Under the pieces are notes generated by a model, which saw only the letters and a program-made list of their open reading frames with translations, searched no databases and was not told where the DNA came from. A stretch of DNA of 64,000 bases from Glossina fuscipes (Eukaryota; Arthropoda; Insecta; Diptera; Glossinidae). This document shows positions 52,558 through 62,280 of this stretch, one piece after another. Position 1 is the stretch's first letter. Each line of letters opens with the position of its first letter. Both the position numbers and the translations under genes were made by a program. The DNA is taken from contig NW_023998415.1 in NCBI RefSeq assembly GCF_014805625.2, positions 31,260,713 through 31,324,712 of the forward strand, given 5' to 3'.

Positions 52558-55500
52558 CTAAACGAGAATGAGATAAGCATTTAAAAGTGCAAGTGTTTTC
52601 CTCGTCATCGTCATTAATCACCTACCGCATTATCTGGATGAAAAATATAGCTTGCGGGCGAGTTGTCAACGATTACAATTTTTTGTAAATCTCTACCCAA
52701 ACGATTTAGATCCTTAATATAATTACCCCTGTAGTAAACGCACGATTCCCTAAATAGTCTTGCACGAAATACATTCCATCTGAAATATAAATAATTTACA
52801 AAAATTTTATTAAACAATGTATGATGCATTTATCTATTATTACTTAAAGCATATATTCCTAATCTAAGCTTAAACTGTCACATCATTTTTGGATAAGATC
52901 GATCGCCTTATTTCCGTTTATTGCATTTGCAATTATTATTGTCATGTGACATTTCTCTTAAAATAGCTTCAACTCGGTACATCCTGCAACAATTCATCGC
53001 AGAGCTATAATCAGTTACGGCAATGACGTATAGAATTTAAATATACGAATAGCGAATAGATTTTGTGATGACTCGAACTTTCTCTTTAAGAATTTGCCAT
53101 ATCTCGGTCATCACTCTGTGAATGGTTCACGCAAAACTTTCAATCCGTCTGCATAAAAAATCGCGTTAAGTTCTTAAGTCAGAGAAAACAGTCATAGATA
53201 ATATCGTTAAGTGGGAAGATATTAAAATCGAAATCGTTTTCAGTGTGATAAGCCTCGTTAATAAATCAAATTTTCATACTTTTTTAAGGCCACAAATCCA
53301 ATTTCTAGATTAAAATAATAATTGTATCCTACCAGAAAAGGTAAACGCTCCACGTAAAAAGCATTAGATATAGTAAGCTGGCATTTCGCTAGCAACCAAC
53401 TACTATTCCTATGTGGTACTTCAGCCCTGCCACGCAAAATGTAAACAAACGGGTATGAGAGCAAGAGAGTGAAAGAAACTAATATGAGTATATATACTGG
53501 ATAGTTATGCAACATGTCTATGCAAGGCTCAACGCCGCAACATATGTAAGCGTTTATATGAAGCTGTGCGACGACGCATTAGTGTCACATGCTTACTCAA
53601 AGAATTGTGTGTCTGTAGTAAGCATAAGCAATAGAATCTTCAATTTTTGGTTCTCCCATGTTTGGTATTTTGTTGCAAACTCGCTCTCATACGCCCTCAT
53701 TTAATGTTGTCTTTGAAATGTTGTTATTTTCCTAAACATCTATCATAATATCGACTAATGAAAAATTATGATTATATATAGATTTTGCACGTGTATACAT
53801 ACGTAATTGAATCAAATGAGAATACGAATATATATAAATGAAGTAAAATATATATGCCGATTTGAAGAATGAATAAAGTATATGCGTATAGTCGCGTTGT
53901 TGGCGTAAGGACTGGGTTCGATTCCGTGTGGTTACGTGCACAACTTAGTTTTGCTTAAATTGTGCATTTTTGAGCCGAAACTCGAAAGTTGAATAAATTG
54001 ATAAAAATTTATTCATTGAATCGCTTTGCCCATTCACTCATAGATAGATCTAAACAACATACTTCGTTACAATGCAATGTTTATAAGATATAAGAGTAAA
54101 AGTGATAAATTTAAGAGAAAATATATATAATAAGTGGTTGCATATATTCTAATCATTTTTTCATTTGAAAAATCAATTAATATATGAAAAAATTACAATT
54201 TCATCCATCTTTCTAGCAATTGGGCGGCGATACTATATCGAACGAACGATATTTGTTGGGCAGCGATCCAATCATCGACCCATTTCCGTTCTTATTCACG
54301 ATTTCGCAATCGCGCAGAAGTGTTTCTACTACAGCGCACAGATCTATTCAATACATCATCCTATCGCTCACATATATTGGTGATGAACAGTTTTTCAAAA
54401 ATTTGTTGCGTAAAAATCAGTAAATCTACTTATTTCAGTTTCTTTCGCTCTCTTACTCTTATCGCGCATATTAATATTTTGTATGAGACGCATGAAGTAC
54501 ACATGAAGCACCAAATAATAATTTCGTTGCCCGAATGTTGCTACCGAATTGCTCCATCTTACTATATGTATCACTATCGCGCTTTTACCTTTAATTAAAT
54601 TTCATTAGAATTGATTGAGATTAGAAGAAGACGAAGTTAACGTTTTAAAGGCATTCTAACTATCGTTGATAGGCATGGACGTGTGCACGCAACACCTGGT
54701 ATAGCTCAAGATAAACCCAGCATTTATATTATCGATTGATTCAAAATGAATGACTATTGACTAACGCCAGAACAAGTCGATTGCCGTCACGCATGCCGTT
54801 AATTTGAAATCGTGTCAAAAATTAAAAATCATATACACGTTAAATTATTTTTATTTCCTTGGGTATTTTAATTTAACAATTTATTTCTTTGGTTTGAAAT
54901 TTGTTTTTAAATGGATAGGTGATAAAGAGACTGACTTTTCTTATCGATTTATAAAACAGGAAACCTCGGTTTTAACCAATAATCCAGTCAGCATTTATTT
55001 TTATTATAGGGTGAAATGAGATATCTGTGGGAGATGTTTATGGTAGGGTGCCATTGGATATCGGTGAGAAGTGTTTACGTTAACTTTATATGAGAAGTGT
55101 TTATATTAACTTAATATGACACTTTAGGTCTGTTTATCGTAATTGTGCGGGTGGTTCGTAACTATGTTCTTTTTATTAGGATGGTCCTTAACTTACATAA
55201 TAACTACCATAGGCAGTATCAGGCATCGGTGAAATTTGGGAAATAGCTAAGTTATGGTATTTCAGATTGGACGACGCAATATTGTCACTTTTTTTTTTTT
55301 TCTTTTTTTTTTTTATAAATCAAGCACATGCATGCACGTGCATGCATTGCTTACAAATTTAATTAAGAAAGAATTTTATAATCAAATCTGTGATGCAATC
55401 AGAATAATAAAATTTTTCCAAAAACTTACTTATCTAGCAGGTCAGCTACGGGATCTGCATATTTGGCTAGTGATGCTGTAAATAAAACACATTCATACAA

Positions 55501-58500
55501 TTCACCCATCTTCCGTAGGAATTCATCAACATAGGGCCGCTTTAGTACATATACTTGATGTATGGTGCCATCAATCTCCACGGGTACGATAAAATCAGCA
55601 TTTGGAATTGGCTAAAATTAAACGTGAAATCGAATCGATTAGTAATATTAATTATAATGAAATTAATTTTTCCTTAATACTCGACGCACACCAAAGCGCG
55701 TTCTCCTTAAAAAACATGAAATATATCATTAAGAGTTAATACGAAATTTAACTAGTTTTCAGAGTTTTTGGAATCCAGAAATCAAAGAGTCACTATATTT
55801 CAACATCTGGAGGAGGTCTATACTAAGACTGGTTTGCCAGATACGAAAGTTGGGTTATGATCGAAACCATTCTTCTTTTTTGCATTTCTAATTATTTAGT
55901 TTAAACAAGCCTCTGTTGTTAAGTATTCAGAAATAACGTATAGTTGGATTCGGAAGCCTACTCCATCCATATTAAAAAACCTAAAATATTGTTGTGGACA
56001 TCTCATGAATCGGCATGAAAACACTTTTCAAACAAGCTAAACAAATTAAAATTCTGGAGAACAGAAACTATTTTTAAAAATTTTTTGAAAATGGGGATGG
56101 AAAACACCCATGTGTCCTGTGGCCATGCATCTCGCCTATGCATGGCCTATGCACCGCTTATGCACAGGCTATGCGTGACCTTTACACCGCATATGCATCG
56201 CCTATGCGCGGTCTATACATGGACCTATGCACCGCCTATGCCTGGCCTATACAGCACCTATACACATGTATTGCCTATGCGTGGGCTATGCACCGCCGAC
56301 ACGAGCCATGGTCCAGTTTGGTTCCAGTGGCTAAAGTTCCAAATTTGAGTGGGAAAAATGGGAGAAATATTTCCTAAAAGCCGAATTTTAATTTGTTGTT
56401 GTTGTTGCTTGTTCGAAAGGTATTTCTCATATAGATTTGTGAGGTGTCCACAAAAATTTTTCAGGTTTTTTAATATGGACGGAGGGGAGTAGACTTCCAA
56501 AGTCAACTGTATCGCATTTCTGAATATTTAAGAGAGGCTAGTTAGAATGTTGACAGAGAAGTGTTCGAGAAAATGGTAGGTGTCTTTGCTAAGTAAATTC
56601 CAAATTATCTTCACGCTGCTATTTGCATGAAGTCTTTAAAAGCTTATCTGCAAAAAAAAAAAAAAAATGAACAACAAATGATTTGGAATCCGTTGTCAGG
56701 TTAATATGGATTTTAAGGATATTTCGTTGCTAATGTGCTTGAATAGTGTAAGAAAATTAAGTAAAGTAAGCAAAATAAAAATCATTGGGCAATCACTACC
56801 GCAGCACAACTTATTAGCCCATATAAAATTGTCAACAATAAATATCGACGGCCATGCTACAGTTATTCAGTTATTATAATTATTAAATATTTTGGTTTGT
56901 TTGATTTTCATTTCTATGACCTAAACATTTCGTTTACGAAATTATGCTAATGAACTATTCAAAACTTAAAAGCACAATGCATTATACTTATTATCAATAG
57001 CTATGTGTATTACAAGAAGCAAGTATGAATCAATTGTTATAAATTGAACCCTAACCCTAGCGAGTTAGATTATGCAATAATGTAATAAAAATTTTAAAGG
57101 TTAAGATTATCATATATTATAATATGTGCAATAAAATTTTTGCAATGGGGAATATATATAACCTTAGAACATGCTATAAATGTTGTTTACATACCGAAAC
57201 GAAACCCTGTTAATTTATTATATTGAAGCGGTAACGTTTTAAAATTATTGGTTTGTGTAATATTTTAAACCAACTGATTGCCGCTTTTTTGTAAAATAAT
57301 AAATATCCTTGGAAAGGAACATTTAAATGCAGTAAAAATAATTGTATACCCACTTAAAGACTATTTTAAGGGTTCAAGGTAGCACCGTTTTCTCATTTGA
57401 CATGCGTGCATGAGGACGTAATAAGAAACTGCAGGTGTGTGCCGCGTTTTAAAAATTGCAAACCATAAAAAGTATCGAAGATGAGTAAAAATTTTTAATA
57501 ACAGTCTTCTACTGTACTCGATATTGTATTCACGCCAGGGATGACTTTTAAATACCTTCGACATTATTTTACTTTATCGAAATTATGTCTCTTGAATTTA
57601 TACAAATAAAGTTAAAGTGAACAGAAACTATTATTAATCAATAATCCAGCTATAGGTGCTGCACATACAATATTTGAGGGCAAGCTAGAAAGACGAAGCA
57701 GTTCGAAGGTATCTCAAAGGTATCAAAATTCCTTGGACGAAGAATTAAAATGAAATTTTCGGCATGAAGGAAATTTCTTCAACTATAATAATAATATGCA
57801 GAAATAAGTGAAAATATTATACCCGGGCAAGGTCGACTCATTAAATAATCTACACGACATCCCCCCCTTTGGTAATTCTTCACTAATTTTCGCGATCAAA
57901 ATAATATCAAAAACCGCATTTTGTTTGCATGTAAAGGCCTACTCTTCATGGGATCCCTTGTATGGGACCAGATTCGGACCTTAAAATGATGGATGCTGGT
58001 CAACATTTAGCAAATTGAATCCTCTTCTTGTCAAAGAACTTCTTGTGTACGCATTTTTGTCGTTGAAGCGCTGATTGTTTTTCATGAGAACCCCTATACG
58101 GGGTGGAGTCCGATAAATAAACCCATGCAGGCCAAATTTCGCACTGTCAAGTATTATGTCAAATTTCTATTAGGCATCAAATTTAATCATAAAACATTAG
58201 AAACAAGAACTTTATAGGCTAAACGCCCATGTATGTAGAAATGCATATGTTTTTCTGCAACGTCACATACGTGATAGGAATTATTTTTTTTAAAATTCGA
58301 AAATTGAATTGAGCTATCAGTTTTGGCAATCGTAGCGTTAAATCGTAATAAAATAGTTGAAGCAACGATTTAAAATATAAAGTTATGAAAGAAAAAAAAA
58401 AAAAAAAACGAATTACCTTAAAACTACTGTGCACCAGGGTTTCATCCAAATCGATGACCATACATTTTTTGTGCATATCCGAATGCCTAATCTGAGGTAG

Positions 58501-58652
58501 TAGGTACCTTTGTTGGTCCGGTAGGGGTGGCGGTGTTGTTGAACCATCGATTGGTGTGCCATTTTGATTTGTTTTTGTACGATTACGTCGCCAACAGCAT
58601 AATATTGACTGAAAGAAACCGCGTTTTTGTGGCTTTAAACGTTCTACATCAT
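52084..58652 (-). CDS. hzg: SCP/CTDSP-type phosphatase with prion-like tail, Herzog orthologue (N-terminus missing)
   Basis: Joined minus-strand exons: 58652-58417, 55611-55430, 52779-52626, 52557-52084, all with consistent phases and GT-AG borders. The visible protein is about 346 residues. First comes a basic/Cys segment ([15 protein letters not shown]), which in SCPs is a membrane-association or palmitoylation region. The FCP1/SCP HAD-fold domain follows, with catalytic [10 protein letters not shown], then [72 protein letters not shown] and WFDD. The last exon ends in a Gln/Asn/His-rich tail of about 120 residues. SCPs dephosphorylate phosphoserine targets such as RNA polymerase II CTD and Smads. 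Drosophila Herzog (CG5830) is reported to be a membrane-associated phosphatase activated by amyloid-like assembly through its prion-like domain. The first exon must end in phase 1. I did not find it, and it may lie upstream of 58652 or beyond the window. Confidence 0.88.
52626..52779 (-). CDS. hzg: Herzog exon, C-terminal catalytic half
   Basis: 154 bp. The first base completes Lys, then [40 protein letters not shown] and [11 protein letters not shown], donor GCG/GTAGGT. The [11 protein letters not shown] strand holds the conserved Asp of HAD motif IV. Confidence 0.9.
52780..55429 (-). other. Herzog intron (2.6 kb)
   Basis: No supported gene. Frames of 60-90 codons on both strands overlap and lack domain character. 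A tRNA-like B-box fragment at 53890-53940 is listed separately, and a poly-T tract lies at 55290-55313 near the next exon. Confidence 0.5.
53885..54005 (+). repeat. Possible tRNA-related fragment with Pol III B box
   Basis: GGGTTCGATTCCGTGT at 53914-53929 contains a perfect B-box consensus (GGTTCGATTCC). The flanks do not fold into a tRNA cloverleaf as far as I can see, and there is no good A box at the usual distance. An AT-rich tail (GAATAAATTGATAAAAATTT) follows. It could be a decayed SINE of another family, a tRNA pseudogene or chance. Confidence 0.35.
55430..55611 (-). CDS. hzg: Herzog exon, phosphatase insertion region
   Basis: 182 bp, encoding [40 protein letters not shown] and [20 protein letters not shown] plus two bases of a Lys codon, donor AA/GTAAGT. 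It is nearly identical to the human SCP1-3 consensus over its length. Confidence 0.92.
55612..58416 (-). other. Herzog intron (2.8 kb)
   Basis: Holds the 11-bp minisatellite described separately and otherwise AT-rich DNA with no supported coding frame. A poly-A tract at 58391-58408 sits directly beside the upstream exon's donor. Confidence 0.55.
56121..56297. repeat. 11-bp-period minisatellite
   Basis: About 15 degenerate units of GCCTATGCACC, for example GCCTATGCATG, GCCTATGCACC, GCTTATGCACA, GGCTATGCGTG, GCCTATGCGCG, with occasional 12-bp or longer units. It is far more GC-rich than its surroundings. Because 11 is not a multiple of 3, repeated Tyr-Ala/His-Arg-Leu-Cys phrases appear in two plus-strand frames; I treat those as by-products. 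It lies inside a Herzog intron. Confidence 0.85.
58417..58652 (-). CDS. hzg: Herzog exon with catalytic DLDET motif
   Basis: 236 bp. Its first two bases complete a codon from an unseen exon, then [20 protein letters not shown], a Thr/Pro linker, [16 protein letters not shown] and [15 protein letters not shown], ending at AAG/GTAATT. The first Asp of DLDET is the phospho-acceptor nucleophile and the second the general acid/base of the family. Confidence 0.9.
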
Positions 58653-58955
58653 CTAAAGGTCAAATAAACAAAATTGATGGAAGAAAAACAAACTATTAAT
58701 TACCTTGAAAAATTGTAAAAGTATTGTTATAACATAAAATATACCCTACTTTTAAATGTAACATGTATTTAAGGCTTACAAATACCTGTCTGCGTAAAAC
58801 ACACTCTCAGAACACGAGATTATTATATTTACGCACTCTCTTTAATGGACTTAACGCTATGCTAACGCTATGTTAATATAGGATGATATAGTGCACTTGC
58901 TTTTCGGTAAATGGTAAATGAATATCAATCGCTAAATCAATACCTGTTCCATTAA

Positions 58956-58986
<31 letters not shown>

Positions 58987-60070
58987 ATAAGAAACTGTTT
59001 ACTATAATTATATACACGGCCGAATATACATTTCTTGTCATTGTTTCGCTGTTAAAAATTCTATTCAGATATTTTCAGAAACTTTGGATTCTTCATAATT
59101 TACAGAGAGTTTGTCTTCTTCATTTGCTTTCGATGCAGAATATATTGTAGTTGCTGCGGGGTAACAAAATTTCGAATTACCTTCCGAGTTAAGGCAAATA
59201 CAAAAAAAAAAACACAAAAAAAAGAAGAAAAAACGAACAACTGCCATAATGAGTAGTGTATTAACAATTGTCGATATCGAAGGTTGTTTGAATATATAAA
59301 AGTAGTTCATGTAGGAAAATCCTTGTGTAAAAGCAAATATAACATTTTACCGGCCGGAAGCGTTATTTAATGTCAATATTTTCTCTGTAATATATTTGTA
59401 ATGGCTGTACTTGTGGACTGTCCCTCATTTATAATCGCGTTCGTATACGCTTTGTTAGCTAAAAAAATAGTATCTATATACTAAGCTTTAATAAGGTTAA
59501 AAGAATTATATATATATGTATATATATGTATACACATTCATAAGCCTAAGAAGACTTATAAAAGATTAGATAAATAAATAAATAAATAATTCGGCGAATC
59601 GGTTCTCATTCTTTTCATTTCCTGTAAATTTTTCCGATTTTCGTTTTCCGTTTCCCTTTTCAAATTTTAAATGGAAATTAAATTTAATTAATTCATTTAA
59701 AATGCATTATAAAACATTATAGTATATGTCTATGAGAAACGGATTTTTAAACTCAAGTGTGGCCATAAAAATTTGAGATTGAAATATCCAGCACAGCGAA
59801 GAAGAAGAAAAATTAATTCTCTTGCGGAGTATGCACCGACTAAACTATGAGACCGTGTATGTCAGGTATAATGCAATTATTCATAACATTGAACACAGAT
59901 TTTAACTGTTTCTTAGGGAAAATTAATTTCGAAACGATATAAATGAATTGAAAATGCGTTGAAAACTATAGAAAGAATAAATATATATTGACTTCTTTCA
60001 ATGTTTCGCTGCGAACACATTAAACTTTTTTCAGACTTCTTGGCTAAGCTTTTACGATCTTACAACAAAA
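58653..60070. other. Region between the visible start of Herzog and the plus-strand small gene
   Basis: May contain the missing first Herzog exon or its promoter. A minus-strand frame around 59065-59175 (ending NYEESKVSENI) was examined and not accepted. Poly-T at 58957-58980 and a short (AAAT)n at 59571-59588 are present. Confidence 0.45.
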
Positions 60071-61006
60071 ATGCCAGCAACAAAAGGTCAATTATTTGAA
60101 AGACATGATGTGAGTTAAATTCAGAATCACTTCTTGATTAAGAAGAGATAAAATATTTTCCAAACGTAATGGTCAAATTTGTCAATATAAAATCAATATT
60201 GTTTTGGCATTGAGATATATTGCGCTGACTTAATAAAATTAAATTTTTTTTTTTGTTTAATTTCATATCGAACAATTTGCGAAACGCAATTCATTAGCAA
60301 AAATTTTCCGCTTTTTTTCACTTCATTCTTCATTTATTTCACTTTATTCATTTTAAATTGCCTCCCTAAGGTATATGTTGCAAATGGTGTGCTTTTGCCT
60401 GCTACAATATATATAATATATGTACGTGTTTGTATAATTTTATAATTGCCTTAAAGTATATTTTATTACTTTGTTGAATGACCTGAGCTGCATTTAAAAC
60501 TAATTCAATTTGCTTTTTACGTATGTAAATGCCATATGTTCACGTTGATTTTTCATCCAAAGAGCTGTACTCGGCAAGCGCCATAAACATCGCGATTCAT
60601 TTGTTCAACTTTGAACTTCGCTGTAAACACCACATCATATATATTTTTTTAAAATTTTAAATTTTGCATTTTATATCCAAGAATATGTTTTCAATTTATG
60701 TTTATAGGGAGGAGGCATGCAAAGTAGTTATTTGGTATTACACTCCTCAGGGCATGTTCCAGGCACGCGTAGACATACTGGTAAGCATTTGTATAAGGAA
60801 TGGTTGAAATTGCTTAAGACAGATTGTTATTGTAGCAGGGAATGGTTTGAAATCTTTCAATATGTCTGCTAAAACATTAGAGGATTTAGATCAAATTTCT
60901 GATGTTTGTTATAAATCCGAGTATTCAGTTAGATATTTGCTTGCCGCTTTCTTTGCCCATTCCCAACATGGCGTAATTTTGTCTTTGATACAGTTAGACC
61001 GTTTAG
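60071..61006 (+). CDS. Unidentified small multi-exon gene
   Basis: Three exons with good splice sites and matching phases: 60071-60109 (ATG after CAACAAAA, MPATKGQLFERHD, donor GTGAGT), 60708-60780 (GGGMQSSYLVLHSSGHVPGT then RRHTG, donor GTAAGC) and 60839-61006 (GNGLKSFNMSAKTLEDLDQI, SDVCYKSEYSVRYLLAAFFA, HSQHGVILSLIQLDRL, donor GTAAGC). This gives 93 residues and leaves the frame in phase 1. A possible terminal exon at 62234-62280 would add ATKVIRNFYIKQIKR and a stop, for about 108 aa. The third exon reads like an amphipathic helical segment. I do not recognise the family, and no signal peptide or clear membrane segment is present. Three consecutive exons joined without a frame conflict make a chance assembly unlikely. 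Protein function is unknown. Confidence 0.6.
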
Positions 61007-61339
61007 GTAAGCTAAAGAGGAAGAATACTCGAACATGAGAATTCTAATGGATTTACTGAGTGCAGACCAATGGGGAAAATATAATGAAATGTCTATTGCA
61101 GAAAGGAAACATATCTATAGCAAATTCCAAAATGGCTTACACAACTCCTTTTATTATCTCCTTAAAATTTTTTCCAAAAAAATTATTTTTTGTTTTTTTT
61201 TTTAAGTTAAAAATTGGACTTTTTCAATCGTATATATGTCGATCATACCGAAATGAGTATTTCTGAAATCTTTTGCATACTTCTCTAGCTTCAGGCATGT
61301 ACCTTCTTTTTTTTTAAACTCAAATTTATTAATAAATTA

Positions 61340-62110
61340 AAAATATTCCGCGAGAGTGGCTCTGGTGTTGCCATTTTTTACTATAATTCGAAAAGAATTT
61401 TTTCCTAGGCAAGCGTTTGAAGATAGTCCGTATGAACCTGACTCTTTGCATAACCCCAGAAAAAGGTCGTCAGTAGTGAGAAATCGCCGATATGTTGCGA
61501 AACATGAAATTGCACGTGCGGGCAATTTCTCGTTCAACAATGCCAAAATGAGAGGTGTTGACGCTTGCGGCACGGCACGGTCCTGTTGAACATCCGTATC
61601 TTCAATCTTAAGCGAAAAAAAATGGTTGTCATGGGAGAGTAGCGATCAGAATTGAAGGTTTGTGTAACATAATCGTTTTTTTCGGGCCCATCGAATCTCC
61701 ACAGAATATAGTAACGTTTTGGGAATGCAATGGTTTTTCGACAACGGCTTTAGGATTTGCACTGCTCTGGGTGCGACAATTTCGCTTGTTCACATATTCG
61801 CGAAACTTCATCACTGAAGAAAATTCAATGCGATATATTGTTGTGCACACAGTGTTGTTCGAGTATCTAACCAATGTATCTTCTCAGATTGCATGGTCAG
61901 GTCAGCAGGGTTCAGTTCTTGTGTTAGCTGAATTTTCCAAGGATGGAGACGCAAATCCAAACCGAAATAACGCCACAGTGTGCCACAAGTCGCATCCAAA
62001 TGACACTTGCACCAACAGCACCAATATTTGCAGATCCAGTTTCTTCAAATATCTTGGTAGCTTTGCCTATAGTGCGTTCAGATGAACGATTATGCCCGTA
62101 ATGCACAAAA
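61340..62110 (-). pseudogene. Degenerate Tc1/mariner-superfamily (IS630) transposase
   Basis: Minus-strand fragments in shifting frames follow the order of a DDE transposase. They are GTLWRYFGLDLRLHPWKIQL then TQELNPAD (DNA-binding end); a frame change to RIEFSSVMKFREYVNKRNC, where the family has FSDEAHF..GYVNKQNC; KPLHSQNVTIFCG, matching KPLHP..VTVWCG; EDTDVQQDRAVPQAS, matching the second catalytic block QQDGAT; LLNEKLPARAISCFA; and TTFFWGYAKSQVHTDYLQTL, matching DYFLWGYVKS. The first catalytic Asp is replaced (FSDE to FSSV), there are several frameshifts, and no terminal inverted repeats were found. The element is inactive. Plus-strand open frames over this interval are antisense by-products. 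It lies in, or just downstream of, the plus-strand small gene. Confidence 0.85.
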
Positions 62111-62233
62111 CACGTAGTAGAGATTCGGTTTTTTTGTAGCAAGTCATTACTATTTTAATACGTTCAGCGGTTCCTAAACGATTTGCTTCTTTTTTTTCTT
62201 TTTGCTACTTCCGTCATTCATTACAAATGATAG

Positions 62234-62280
62234 CAACAAAAGTGATACGAAATTTTTACATAAAGCAAATAAAACGATGA
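62234..62280 (+). CDS. Possible last exon of the small gene
   Basis: Preceded by a long pyrimidine tract (62185-62220) and ATGATAG. Its first two bases complete the phase-1 codon left by the 61006 donor. It then encodes TKVIRNFYIKQIKR and TGA. If correct, the intron contains the dead transposase. It is supported only by phase and splice signals. Confidence 0.35.

Noticed and set aside
56085..56377. Two overlapping plus-strand frames with repeating Tyr-Ala-Pro / His-Arg-Leu-Cys
   Set aside because: They arise from the 11-bp minisatellite being open in more than one frame. No start context or splice signals support them, and they lie inside a minus-strand intron.
59065..59310. Minus-strand open frame ending AATTIYSASKANEEDKLSVN..ENI, as the missing Herzog N-terminal exon
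   Set aside because: It has no donor in the required phase 1, and only a vague resemblance to SCP N-termini. Its upstream half is homopolymer-encoded Phe.
61356..62085. Plus-strand open frames of 78 and 141 codons, one after an apparent TTTTTTCCTAG acceptor
   Set aside because: The minus strand of the same DNA carries the ordered motifs of a Tc1/mariner transposase, so these are antisense by-products.
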